This document shows, one piece after another, positions 43,879 through 52,453 of a DNA stretch of 64,000 nucleotides; position 1 is the first letter of the stretch, and every line of letters starts with the position of its first letter. The translations under genes and the position numbers were made by a program. Location: NCBI GenBank assembly GCA_016714025.1, contig JADJOB010000002.1, positions 2,636,001-2,700,000 on the forward strand, written 5' to 3'. This DNA is from Saprospiraceae bacterium. GTDB lineage: Bacteria; Bacteroidota; Bacteroidia; Chitinophagales; Saprospiraceae. The notes beneath the pieces were generated by a model. It had not been told where the DNA came from and searched no databases. It saw only the letters and a program-made list of their open reading frames with translations.

Positions 43879-44679
43879 ATGTTAAATAAAACCCTTATAT
43901 TCAATCTGTTATGTCTTCTGACTATAAATCTTAATGGCCAATTTGACCCTGACCTAGAAAGTTTTAGTCAAATCCTAATAGAAGAAAACCCAGAACAAAC
44001 TCTGTATTTTAATCACAAGGTTACTAAAAAGGAATCTCTTTATAGAATTTCACGAATCTATAATATTTCGACCAATACACTATATAGCTTTAACCAGTTT
44101 AAACCTGATGATCTATTGAAGGAAAACAGTCTGTTAAAAATTCCATTTGATCCAACTCAACTTACAGTGGATAAAAAAGCCAATTCGTTGGCATTATTTT
44201 ACAAAGTCCAGACTAAAGAAAACTTATATGGTTTAAGTAAACGGAAATTAAAAATTGATAAAAAGATTCTTAAGAAGTTAAATCCACAAATAGAAACTTC
44301 ATTTCAGGAAGGCATGCAAATTTTAGTAGGTTATTTGCCATTGGAAACCATGCACGAAAACGAATCTGAACCCGCTGACATAAATGCGATTATAGCTAAA
44401 CCAAGTGAGCAAGTTTTTACAAAAGAATCACGAGGCGTTGCAATAAGCGAATCGGTTGTCCTTGGAGATGGGCGATTATTTGCTTTACACAATGAAGCCA
44501 GGATTGAATCTATGATAGAAATTATTAATCCAATCCAAAACAGAAAAGTGCTTGCGAAAGTAATTGGTAGAATTCCACCTATTTACGAAAAAGATGTTAA
44601 AGTTTTGGTATCAGCTGAAGTAAGCAGACAATTAGCTGTGATAGGAAAAAGATTTTTTGTCAACATTCGATACCGCTGA
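43879..44679 (+). CDS. LysM protein with RlpA-like double-psi beta-barrel
   Basis: 266 residues. Signal peptide (LIFNLLCLLTINLNGQ), two LysM repeats (about 45-90, HKVTKKESLYRISRIYNIS; about 107-152, YKVQTKENLYGLSKRKLKI), and a C-terminal domain (about 195-262; VLGDGRLFALHNEARIESMI, NPIQNRKVLAKVIGRIP) that resembles the RlpA double-psi beta-barrel. LysM repeats bind peptidoglycan; RlpA domains can be lytic transglycosylases. I cannot point to intact RlpA catalytic residues, so enzymatic activity is open. Periplasmic cell-wall protein. Confidence 0.85.
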   Translation: MLNKTLIFNLLCLLTINLNGQFDPDLESFSQILIEENPEQTLYFNHKVTKKESLYRISRIYNISTNTLYSFNQFKPDDLLKENSLLKIPFDPTQLTVDKKANSLALFYKVQTKENLYGLSKRKLKIDKKILKKLNPQIETSFQEGMQILVGYLPLETMHENESEPADINAIIAKPSEQVFTKESRGVAISESVVLGDGRLFALHNEARIESMIEIINPIQNRKVLAKVIGRIPPIYEKDVKVLVSAEVSRQLAVIGKRFFVNIRYR

Positions 44680-44689
44680 GAGAATCCTT

Positions 44690-44697
44690 TAGCTTTG
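44690..44697 (+). promoter_or_regulatory. possible -7 promoter element for the PLP/CBS gene
   Basis: TAGCTTTG fits TAnnTTTG, 14 nt before the ATG at 44712. Confidence 0.45.
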
Positions 44698-44711
44698 CAG
44701 AAATTTTAGTT

Positions 44712-46070
44712 ATGCACTATTTTAATAATATTCTTGAAACCATCGGAAACACCCCATTAATAAAACTTAACAAAGTCGTTGATGATATCCAGGCCCTTGT
44801 TTTGGCTAAAGTAGAAACCTTTAATCCAGGGCATTCTATCAAAGACCGCATGGCAGTTAAAATGGTTGAAGATGCAGAAAATTCCGGGAAAATAAAACCA
44901 GGCGGCACGATCATTGAATGCACTAGTGGTAACACTGGCATGGGACTGGCTCTAACGGCTTGTGTAAAAGGCTACAAATGCATTTTTACCACCTCAGACA
45001 AGCAATCCAAAGAAAAAATTGATTTATTGAAGGCATTGGGTGCGGAAGTTATCGTTTGCCCTACCAATGTGGAACCTTCAGATCCAAGGTCGTATTATTC
45101 CGTTGCCGAAAAGCTAAGCAAAGAAATTCCTAATTCGTTTTGGTGTAATCAATACGATAATCTATCAAACACTCAGGCTCATTATGAAAGTACTGGTCCA
45201 GAAATATGGGAACAAACCGATGGTAAAATCACTCATTTGGTTGTTGGAGTTGGAACGGGTGGAACTATTTCAGGTACTGCCAAATATTTGAAAGAAAAGA
45301 ATCCGGCTATAAAAATTTGGGGTATTGATACGTATGGATCCGTATTTAAAAAATATAAAGAAACTGGAGTTTTTGATGAAAAAGAAATTTATCCATATAT
45401 AACAGAAGGAATCGGTGAGGACATTCTGCCCAAAAATGTAAATTTTGAATTAATTGATTTATTTGAAAAAGTAAGCGATAAAGATGGTGCCATTTTAGCC
45501 AGACGGTTGGCCAGGGAAGAAGGCATATTGCTTGGATATTCGGCAGGATCTGCAATGGCAGGGCTTTTGCAACTTAAAAATAAACTCAAGAAAGATGATG
45601 TAGTTGTTATTATCTTTCATGATCATGGAAGTCGTTACATCGGAAAAATTTACAATGATGAGTGGATGCGCCAAAGAGGATTTCTCCAAACAGAATTGTT
45701 AGTTTCAGATTTGATAAAGCAAAAAACTGATAAAAGTTTTTACAGTGTATCCGCAAATGAAAGTATTCGCAATGTCCTTTTAATGATGAAAACACACGAC
45801 ATTTCACAGCTTCCGTTAATGGAAAACGACCAAATCATTGGCACAATCTCAGAAAGTACTGTATTGAATTTTATTATAGAAAACCCTTTAAATAATCCAG
45901 AAAAACAAGCCCGGACAATCATGTCTGACCCCATGCCCAAGGTTTCCTTACAGACTCCTTTGAGTACTTTAAACAAATATTTTTCTGAAAAAATTCCCGG
46001 AGTAATTACTCAAGACCAGCTCGGTAATTTTCATGTAGTGACAAAATATGATATCATCCGGGCTCTATAA
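44712..46070 (+). CDS. PLP-dependent cysteine synthase/cystathionine beta-synthase with CBS domains
   Basis: 452 residues. Fold type II PLP enzyme: K44 in GHSIKDRMA binds the cofactor, ECTSGNTGMGLAL and VGVGTGGTISGTAKYL bind substrate and phosphate. Residues about 335-452 are a CBS domain pair (SFYSVSANESIRNVL, MSDPMPKVSLQTPLSTL), the regulatory module of cystathionine beta-synthase. It therefore makes cystathionine or cysteine from serine/O-acetylserine; CBS is favoured by architecture. The 3' end overlaps the convergent NlpC/P60 gene by 17 bp. Confidence 0.93.
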   Translation: MHYFNNILETIGNTPLIKLNKVVDDIQALVLAKVETFNPGHSIKDRMAVKMVEDAENSGKIKPGGTIIECTSGNTGMGLALTACVKGYKCIFTTSDKQSKEKIDLLKALGAEVIVCPTNVEPSDPRSYYSVAEKLSKEIPNSFWCNQYDNLSNTQAHYESTGPEIWEQTDGKITHLVVGVGTGGTISGTAKYLKEKNPAIKIWGIDTYGSVFKKYKETGVFDEKEIYPYITEGIGEDILPKNVNFELIDLFEKVSDKDGAILARRLAREEGILLGYSAGSAMAGLLQLKNKLKKDDVVVIIFHDHGSRYIGKIYNDEWMRQRGFLQTELLVSDLIKQKTDKSFYSVSANESIRNVLLMMKTHDISQLPLMENDQIIGTISESTVLNFIIENPLNNPEKQARTIMSDPMPKVSLQTPLSTLNKYFSEKIPGVITQDQLGNFHVVTKYDIIRAL

Positions 46071-46785
46071 TTTTTTTAGCAAAGGCGAATTTATGTGTAT
46101 ATTTTTTTAGTGTTTCGTTGTATATACCTTTTTCGTCATATCGATCTACTCTAACAAAACCAGAAGCATGAATTGCTCTCTCTTTATTCATTACAATCGC
46201 AACATGTATAATTCGACCTTGGCTGTTTTCGTAAAATAAAAGATCGCCCTCCTCTTGCTGGCCAAAAAACAAATCCAAACCTTGTTGACATTGCAAATCC
46301 GCATCTCGGGGTAAATTAATCCCCATGAATCTATAAACTAATTGACTTAATCCAGAACAATCTATACCAAAACCGGTTCTCCCTCCCCACAAATAAGGGG
46401 AACCATCCAATTGTTCAGCAATACAATCAATGGCATCTGCAATTTGTAAAACTTCAGCATATTGACCAGAGGAAATTTTATACCTACTGTCATCGACAAG
46501 CGAACCAATTGGAATTTTAATCTGATGATTCAGTGACCCTTGTACGGTAGCTAAAAAACTAGTAATAATTTTAGATTTAATCAATACCTCGGATTCTACA
46601 AAAATATCCATGCGATTTTCTATCCAACCTTTATACCCATCTGAATTCGACAAAATAAAAATCCATTCTTCCTGTTGCTGGATTACAGAAAAACATTCCC
46701 CAAATAACAACTGACTAATTAATTCAGACTTATGAGAAGGCTCCTTTCGTATATTGACCAACGGAATGGTTATTTTTCTTAACAT
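46054..46785 (-). CDS. NlpC/P60 (C40) cell-wall peptidase with SH3-like N-terminus
   Basis: 243 residues. Residues about 1-65 look like a bacterial SH3 domain (VNIRKEPSHKSELISQL, GYKGWIENR). The peptidase part has C143 in FGIDCSGLSQLVYR, H194 in RIIHVAIVM and H208 in RAIHASG, the Cys-His-His set of the family; YLWGGRTG and LPRDADLQCQQG are typical. It should cleave D-Glu-diaminopimelate bonds in peptidoglycan stem peptides. No signal peptide is visible, as for many Bacteroidota homologues that may recycle wall peptides in the cytoplasm. Confidence 0.92.
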   Translation of the reverse strand: MLRKITIPLVNIRKEPSHKSELISQLLFGECFSVIQQQEEWIFILSNSDGYKGWIENRMDIFVESEVLIKSKIITSFLATVQGSLNHQIKIPIGSLVDDSRYKISSGQYAEVLQIADAIDCIAEQLDGSPYLWGGRTGFGIDCSGLSQLVYRFMGINLPRDADLQCQQGLDLFFGQQEEGDLLFYENSQGRIIHVAIVMNKERAIHASGFVRVDRYDEKGIYNETLKKYTHKFAFAKKIIEPG

Positions 46786-46846
46786 TTTGGATCTGTAATG
46801 GTACTATAATTAATATTATCTTGCAACTTGATTTAATTTTAAGCAA

Positions 46847-47899
46847 ATGCTAAAATATTCATTTTTTCTGTTTTTCTGTCTATGTGCAGAGTTAATAACC
46901 TGTCAGGAAGTAAATTTTTCTCAATTCAACACAATTGCACCCTATTACAATCCGGCTTTTACCTCTGCGTTTACTGGAAATTACCGGGTAAGTGCACTTC
47001 ACAGAAATCAATGGATCGGCTTTAGTGACCAGCCTATTTCCAGCTTTTGTATCTTGGGAGATATTAAATTTGATTTTGGCATTCAAAATTTTAAATCAGA
47101 TTATTTTGGAGCTACAGTTTATTTTATAACAGACCGCGCGCAACAATTTGATTGGAACAACAATGAAGTTTCAATTTTACTTGCTTATCATAAACTGCTT
47201 GACAAATCGAATTCACAATATATTTCACTAGGCATCGGAGTAGGAATTACACAACGTTCTATTAACTATGACAATTTATATTTTGAAGATCAATTTGATG
47301 GTCTAAATAAATACAATGGCAGTACTTCCGAACTTTTACCACCAAATATTTTTTCCAAACCCAGTATAAAAATTGGATTACAACATCAAGTTCGTTTAAA
47401 ATCAAAATTAAAACTACAATCTGGACTTGCCATTCATCACATTTTTAGACCAGATGTTTCCTTCTATAAAGATTTTGATAATATCGATTATACAGGTAGC
47501 AATTCCTTAAAGTCAGATATTAAAATTACAGGAATTGTAAATGCAAATTATAAAGTAAATACTTTCACAGATTTAATTCCCAAACTATTTATCAGCACAC
47601 AAGGTCCTCATTTTTTAACAAACTTAGGCATGAGTATACGCAGGTCGTTTTACAATTTAAATCAAACGGCCATTCATGCCGGCATGAATACAAGACTTAT
47701 TAAAAATCTTGGGGGCTTTAGTCCATCTGACTTAGGATTTTTAGTAGGCTTTGAAATTAAAAGCTTTATCATTGGCATGCATTATGATTTTGGAATCCGT
47801 GATGTGGCAAAATATGCCTCACCTACACACAGCATTGAAGTGAGCCTAAGCCTAATTGGCAATTATGACAACGAGGGATTTATCTGTCCAACATTTTAA
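46847..47899 (+). CDS. PorP/SprF-family outer-membrane protein
   Basis: 350 residues. Signal peptide (FFLFFCLCAELITCQ), then the family opening VNFSQFNTIAPYYNPAFTSAFTGNYRVSALHRNQW and a beta-barrel ending in IEVSLSLIGNYDN. PorP/SprF proteins are linked to T9SS-dependent secretion and surface attachment of partner proteins. A large partner adhesin usually sits upstream, but here the gene is an orphan. Confidence 0.92.
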   Translation: MLKYSFFLFFCLCAELITCQEVNFSQFNTIAPYYNPAFTSAFTGNYRVSALHRNQWIGFSDQPISSFCILGDIKFDFGIQNFKSDYFGATVYFITDRAQQFDWNNNEVSILLAYHKLLDKSNSQYISLGIGVGITQRSINYDNLYFEDQFDGLNKYNGSTSELLPPNIFSKPSIKIGLQHQVRLKSKLKLQSGLAIHHIFRPDVSFYKDFDNIDYTGSNSLKSDIKITGIVNANYKVNTFTDLIPKLFISTQGPHFLTNLGMSIRRSFYNLNQTAIHAGMNTRLIKNLGGFSPSDLGFLVGFEIKSFIIGMHYDFGIRDVAKYASPTHSIEVSLSLIGNYDNEGFICPTF

Positions 47900-47921
47900 A
47901 GCACATACCTTGTAGGATAAC

Positions 47922-47950
47922 ATTGCTTCAAGAATTAAACCTGAAGCAAT
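47922..47950. terminator. possible terminator between convergent genes
   Basis: ATTGCTTCA (47922-47930) pairs perfectly with TGAAGCAAT (47942-47950) around an 11-nt loop. No T-run follows on either strand, so termination is uncertain. Confidence 0.4.
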
Positions 47951-47992
47951 TGAAATTACGATCCTTATTCTTGGGCTTTCATTTGAAAAATC

Positions 47993-49093
47993 CTAAAAAG
48001 ATTTATAACCAGTAATTTCCAGACCGTAAGCTTGTAGGGCGACTGTTTTTCGGGGTGTATTTGAGATAATTTGCATCTTCCGAACACCTAAATCATTAAG
48101 AATTTGGGCTCCAATTCCAATTTCACGTTGTTGTTGTTCATTTCTGTGTAGATCCTGTGTGTTGGCAGGATCCAATTTAATAAATGGTTGCCAGAATTGG
48201 TCTTTGCTGGTTAAAAGCAGGATTACACCAAACTCTGCCTGTGAAATTGCTTTGAAACTTCTTGATAAACTGGAGTTTTCAGTATCCACAAACAAATCCA
48301 TGAGTTCTGAAAAAACATCGGCATGTTGAACCCTGACTAAAGCTGTTTTTCCAGGATCACTCTGCCCTTTAACCAAAGCCACATGAACGTCTCCGGAATT
48401 AGTTTGTCTGTATTGGATAAGCTTCATCGTTTGACCATGAATGATTCGTTCCATAACTTTTTCAACACTTACTAATCGTTCGCTACGCAATCGATATTCT
48501 ACCAAATCATTGATGGAAATAATTTTAAGCTGTAATTTCTCAGCCTTCACAATTAAATCCGGTAAACGAGCCATTGAACCATCTTCATTTAAGATCTCCA
48601 CCAAAGCACCTGCAGGGGTCATCCCGGCTAATTTTGCCAAATCAACCACTGCTTCCGTATGTCCTGTACGCTGCAATACCCCACCCGATTTTGCCCGTAA
48701 AGGAAAAATATGACCTGGCCTTGCAAAATCTGTATCAATAAACTTCACATCAGCCAACGCTTTTATCGTCAGTGCCCTATCAAATGCAGAAATTCCAGTA
48801 GAACATCCGTAGCCTATCAAATCAACAGAAACAGTAAATGCGGTTTCATGAAGTGAGGTATTATTTCGCACCATCAAGGGTAAGTTCAAAGAATCAGCTC
48901 GCTTTTCATCCAACGGGGCACAAATCAATCCACGCCCTTCAGTTGCCATAAAATTTACAATTTCTGGAGTTATGGTTTCTGCAGCACAAATAAAGTCACC
49001 TTCATTCTCCCTGTCCTCATTATCAACTACGATGATTATTTTTCCATTTTTAAAGTCCTGGATAGCCTCTTCAATTGTATTAAACTTAATCAT
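47993..49093 (-). CDS. ribB: 3,4-dihydroxy-2-butanone 4-phosphate synthase with degenerate GTP cyclohydrolase II domain
   Basis: 366 residues. Residues 1-200 are a complete RibB: VVDNEDRENEGDFICAAE, ATEGRGLICAPL, DRALTIKAL, FPLRAKSGGVLQRTGHTEA and VDLAKLAG. This makes the four-carbon precursor of riboflavin. The C-terminal half aligns with RibA only at its end (IGIGAQILNDLGVRKMQII, NTPRKTVALQAYGLEI). The zinc cysteines of RibA (as in ECLTGD ... LRCDCG) and its RQEGRGIGL-type motif are missing, so GTP cyclohydrolase II activity is unlikely. Last gene of an operon with two glycosyltransferases; the start overlaps the previous stop by 4 bp. Confidence 0.93.
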   Translation of the reverse strand: MIKFNTIEEAIQDFKNGKIIIVVDNEDRENEGDFICAAETITPEIVNFMATEGRGLICAPLDEKRADSLNLPLMVRNNTSLHETAFTVSVDLIGYGCSTGISAFDRALTIKALADVKFIDTDFARPGHIFPLRAKSGGVLQRTGHTEAVVDLAKLAGMTPAGALVEILNEDGSMARLPDLIVKAEKLQLKIISINDLVEYRLRSERLVSVEKVMERIIHGQTMKLIQYRQTNSGDVHVALVKGQSDPGKTALVRVQHADVFSELMDLFVDTENSSLSRSFKAISQAEFGVILLLTSKDQFWQPFIKLDPANTQDLHRNEQQQREIGIGAQILNDLGVRKMQIISNTPRKTVALQAYGLEITGYKSF

Positions 49094-50301
49094 GTTATGT
49101 TACTTCTTTTTGGTGGTTGCCAGGTAACCAATTGTTTACCTGAAACATAGATAATAAACCCATTTAAAAGTGCAAGGTTCATATAAAAAAAATACCTGAT
49201 TGCCCTTAGCGGTCTTAAATTAATCCCAAAATACTGCAATACAAAGTCTAAAACTGGAATCCCAAAAATGAGTGCTACTAATGACAGGTTGATGAGGCCG
49301 AACTGCTTGGAGCCAAGCAGCCATAATCCCAAGGATGAGAATAACATATTCAGAAAAAGAAAAGGCCCAATCCAGCGAAGAAACTTATGGGAAAAAAATG
49401 CATAAGCAAGGCGAAAAGGTTTCTTATAAAGTCTGTCCTTAAAAATGGCCAGATTTTGAAAATTGCCAATTGAAATCCGCGATTTCCTTTTAAATTCCTC
49501 ATGCATTTGGTTTGGAATGCCTTCAATGCAACTCGCATTTGGGTTTAACAAACAAATTCCATTTTGAATCATTGCTTTCATTGTAATGTAAAAATCATCC
49601 ACAATTAAATGATTCGGAATTTTTTGCAGGTAACTTGATCTTATAGCAAAACACCCTCCAAATGCACCCATCATGCAACCAAGAACTTTCCCTTCCAGGA
49701 ATTTTAATTTAGTTTCCAATGACATGTATTGACCTTCCGCCTTAGAAATACCATCACTCCTTAAATTTTTTTGGATAATACGTGAATCAACTACCGCAAC
49801 GGCAGGGTTAATAAATTCTGATACCAAAATAGCAATGGTTTCTGCATTTAGAATGACGTTGGCATCTGTAAACAAAATTATATGATTATCTGATTGCGGA
49901 GTAATCTTATAAGCTTCTTCTATTAAGTCATTTATCACATTTGTTTTGCCGCGACGTGAATTAAAAGAGAAAAAATAAATACTATTATATTTAATTTTAA
50001 GCGCCTCAATGATTTCATTTGACCCATCATCTGATGCATCAGAACCTATGAATAGTTTAATTTTATGCATTGGATATTCGGAATTTAACACCGAATGAAT
50101 TTTCTTTTCAATAATATCCGCTTCATTATAAACAGAAGTTATACAAGAAACAACCGGAAGATCTTTTGTTGCTGTTGCCAAATCAGATTTTTTAGGGCGT
50201 ATAAATAGATTCGCTGCAACTAAACTAATTGGGTAAAAAATATAACTATGCAGTATTAAAATACAGGATATTGCAAATAAAAGTTCAAGAAAAAAAGACA
50301 T
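49090..50301 (-). CDS. membrane glycosyltransferase family 2
   Basis: 403 residues. One N-terminal membrane segment, then a GT2 domain (about 45-280): PVVSCITSVYNEADIIEKKI, IGSDASDDGSNE, FTDANVIL and DDFYITMK, with KRKSRISIGNF in place of the QxxRW motif, and three to four membrane segments at the end (about 300-390). This resembles processive or lipid-linked sugar transferases for surface polysaccharides. It lies between a GT4 gene (14 bp upstream) and ribB (4 bp overlap). Confidence 0.9.
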   Translation of the reverse strand: MSFFLELLFAISCILILHSYIFYPISLVAANLFIRPKKSDLATATKDLPVVSCITSVYNEADIIEKKIHSVLNSEYPMHKIKLFIGSDASDDGSNEIIEALKIKYNSIYFFSFNSRRGKTNVINDLIEEAYKITPQSDNHIILFTDANVILNAETIAILVSEFINPAVAVVDSRIIQKNLRSDGISKAEGQYMSLETKLKFLEGKVLGCMMGAFGGCFAIRSSYLQKIPNHLIVDDFYITMKAMIQNGICLLNPNASCIEGIPNQMHEEFKRKSRISIGNFQNLAIFKDRLYKKPFRLAYAFFSHKFLRWIGPFLFLNMLFSSLGLWLLGSKQFGLINLSLVALIFGIPVLDFVLQYFGINLRPLRAIRYFFYMNLALLNGFIIYVSGKQLVTWQPPKRSNIT

Positions 50302-50315
50302 TTTATAGATAATTC

Positions 50316-51536
50316 CTATAGTAGGCTGTGCGAATGTAATGCCTTTTTGTAAGCATGGATCAATTTTCCTGCTAATTTAGAATTTTCAAAATTTTCAATC
50401 ACAAAATTCCGAGCATTTTCACCAATTTGCCTCAGGGTATCGTATCGACTCCTACATTGACTGATGCTTTCAACAAAATCCTCCACACTATTCGCAATAA
50501 AAACCTGGTCTTTATGTTTTGCACTAATGCCTTCCAGGCCTATCGAACTTGATATCACGATTCTGCCTAAAGACATAGCTTCCAGAATTTTTACCCGAAT
50601 ACCAGAACCTGCAAAAACGGGTACAATCAAAATTGGGTATCGGTTTAGAAATTCAGTTGAATCACGAACTTCCCCATGAAAAAAAATGTTTTTTTGATTT
50701 ATATCTGAAATATCTTTTGGAGCATTCCGTCCCGCAATATGCAATTGTAAATCAGGGAATTTATTCATTAAGACTGGCCAAACTTCTTGAACAAACCATC
50801 GAACAGCTTCAATATTTGGCATCCAATCTAATGATCCAATAAAGGAGAGCATCATGGGTCTATTAAAAGCACTGTAATCAATTTGATTGTCTAATACTTC
50901 AAATCCAACCGGTGAAGCTAAGCATCCATTTTTATAACCCAATGATTTAAACTGTACTAAATCTCTGTCTGTAATGGCAACCAAAAAATCATAATCATTT
51001 AAAGATTTGATTTCAAAATTTCTTAATTTCTTACTTAAATAATTTAAATAAAGCTTTTTTGGAAGTGAAGGTACTTGCATGGCAATACGCTGCCAGATCT
51101 CATGTTCAATATTATGGGCACGCAAGACTACCATTGCTTTTGAATACTTCTTAATAATGCTAAGAAATGGCGCTAAATATAAGGTCTCCAGTTGAATGAT
51201 ATCATACGTCTTCTCTTGTAATAATTGCTCTAATTTTAAAGAAAATTCAGCAGAAACAAATCGGGTAATATGATAGGATTCTTCAGAAAAAATATTTTTA
51301 AATGCTTCTGACCACCTAATTTTATTATCTACGTTAACGGTTTCTATCCGATGGTAATAAGCCAATTCTTTAGGCAATCCATTTGTGAGATCTACCCGAT
51401 GCTTTGAAGTATTCATTGCTAACAGACTCATTTCACAACCGCTATTGTGCAAGGCTTTACTCATTTGCAAAATAGCAATGGACTCACCATCTTTGGGTGG
51501 AAAAGGAAATTTCTTGCTTAATTGTAGAATTCTCAT
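50316..51536 (-). CDS. GT4-type glycosyltransferase
   Basis: 406 residues. Two Rossmann-like halves; the C-terminal half has the retaining GT-B signature: MLSFIGSLDWMPNIEAVRWF, LQLHIAGRNAP, IFFHGEV, VPVFAGSGIRVKILEAMSLGR with the E-x7-E type site. N-terminal ILQLSKKFPFPPKDGESIA is typical. Likely adds a sugar to a surface glycan in the cytoplasm. First gene of the GT4-GT2-ribB unit. Confidence 0.9.
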   Translation of the reverse strand: MRILQLSKKFPFPPKDGESIAILQMSKALHNSGCEMSLLAMNTSKHRVDLTNGLPKELAYYHRIETVNVDNKIRWSEAFKNIFSEESYHITRFVSAEFSLKLEQLLQEKTYDIIQLETLYLAPFLSIIKKYSKAMVVLRAHNIEHEIWQRIAMQVPSLPKKLYLNYLSKKLRNFEIKSLNDYDFLVAITDRDLVQFKSLGYKNGCLASPVGFEVLDNQIDYSAFNRPMMLSFIGSLDWMPNIEAVRWFVQEVWPVLMNKFPDLQLHIAGRNAPKDISDINQKNIFFHGEVRDSTEFLNRYPILIVPVFAGSGIRVKILEAMSLGRIVISSSIGLEGISAKHKDQVFIANSVEDFVESISQCRSRYDTLRQIGENARNFVIENFENSKLAGKLIHAYKKALHSHSLL

Positions 51537-51579
51537 CCCCGATTTGAAATGATTATTTAACCTATGAAATTAGTATCTG

Positions 51580-51587
51580 CAAAATTA
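51580..51587 (-). promoter_or_regulatory. possible -7 promoter element for the GT4-GT2-ribB operon
   Basis: Minus strand TAATTTTG fits TAnnTTTG, 43 nt before the ATG at 51536. A TTTG lies 22 nt further upstream (51610-51613). Confidence 0.42.
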
Positions 51588-51664
51588 AATTCTTTATTCA
51601 ACATTAATTCAAATTCCAATATTAAACTGATTAGTAATACTTTTTATTTCGTAAAACCATGAAT

Positions 51665-51672
51665 TACATTTG
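51665..51672 (+). promoter_or_regulatory. possible -7 promoter element for the LolD-like gene
   Basis: TACATTTG fits TAnnTTTG, 44 nt before the ATG at 51717. Confidence 0.38.
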
Positions 51673-51716
51673 CATATACAAAATTATTTTTAAATACAAT
51701 TCAACTATATTCATAA

Positions 51717-52370
51717 ATGATTGAATGCAAGGGCATTAAGAAATTTTACCAACAACTTGAAGTATTAAAAGGGATTGACCTATCGGTAAAAACGGGTGAG
51801 TTTATCAGTATAATTGGCGCTTCAGGAGCTGGAAAAAGTACATTACTTCATATAATTGGCAGTTTAGATCAAGCAGATGAAGGCACGATACAAATTGATG
51901 GCACATCGCTGAATTCTTTAAAACTTAAGGCACTTGCACAATTTAGAAACAAACACATTGGCTTTATTTTTCAGTTTCATCATCTCCTACCTGAATTTTC
52001 AGCTCTTGAAAATGTATGTTTACCAGGCTTAATAGCCGGTAGAAACGACCATGAGCTAAAAATTCAAGCAACTGAGCTACTTTATAAATTAGCTATGGAA
52101 AACCGCCTGGACCATAAACCAGGTCAATTATCTGGCGGTGAACAGCAACGAGTTGCTTTGGCACGTGCATTAATCAATAATCCAAAAATTCTGTTGGCAG
52201 ATGAACCTACGGGTAATTTGGATGAACAAAATGCAAAACAAGTTCTTAATATGATTATGAATTTAAAATCAGAAAATAACATGACTGTAATCCTTGTAAC
52301 CCATGACACACAAATTGCTTTAAATGCTGATCGCACCTTAACGATGCGGGATGGAAGGGTTGTGAATTAG
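51717..52370 (+). CDS. ABC transporter ATP-binding protein, LolD/MacB-like
   Basis: 217 residues, a single ATPase domain. Walker A GASGAGKST, Q-loop FIFQFHHLLPEFSALENV, signature QLSGGEQQR, Walker B ILLADEPTGNLD, and H-loop VTHD. The FHHLLPEF Q-loop and length fit LolD, which powers lipoprotein release from the inner membrane, but MacB/FtsE-type relatives look alike. No permease gene is adjacent. The stop codon lies in the first copy of a 7-bp tandem repeat. Confidence 0.92.
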   Translation: MIECKGIKKFYQQLEVLKGIDLSVKTGEFISIIGASGAGKSTLLHIIGSLDQADEGTIQIDGTSLNSLKLKALAQFRNKHIGFIFQFHHLLPEFSALENVCLPGLIAGRNDHELKIQATELLYKLAMENRLDHKPGQLSGGEQQRVALARALINNPKILLADEPTGNLDEQNAKQVLNMIMNLKSENNMTVILVTHDTQIALNADRTLTMRDGRVVN

Positions 52371-52426
52371 GAATTAAGAATTAAGAATTAAGAATTACGA
52401 ATTAGGAATTAGGAATTAGGAATTAA
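52364..52426. repeat. heptanucleotide tandem repeat, nine copies
   Basis: Nine consecutive GAATTAN units: GAATTAG, three GAATTAA, GAATTAC, three GAATTAG, GAATTAA. The lolD-like stop TAG is in unit 1 and the Sco1 start is 27 bp past the last unit. Copy number could vary by slippage and would change the spacing to the Sco1 gene, not the LolD protein. Confidence 0.92.
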
Positions 52427-52453
52427 TACTACTTAATATAAAATACGATCTGT

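Noticed and set aside
45346..45976. Several overlapping minus-strand frames of 60-80 codons
   Set aside because: All are antisense to the PLP/CBS gene and show no coherent domain.
49000..49200. FMN riboswitch in front of ribB
   Set aside because: ribB starts inside the end of the preceding glycosyltransferase gene and no non-coding leader exists there.
52364..52426. Heptamer array as a phase-variation switch inside lolD
   Set aside because: The stop codon lies in the first repeat unit, so changes in copy number cannot alter the LolD frame.
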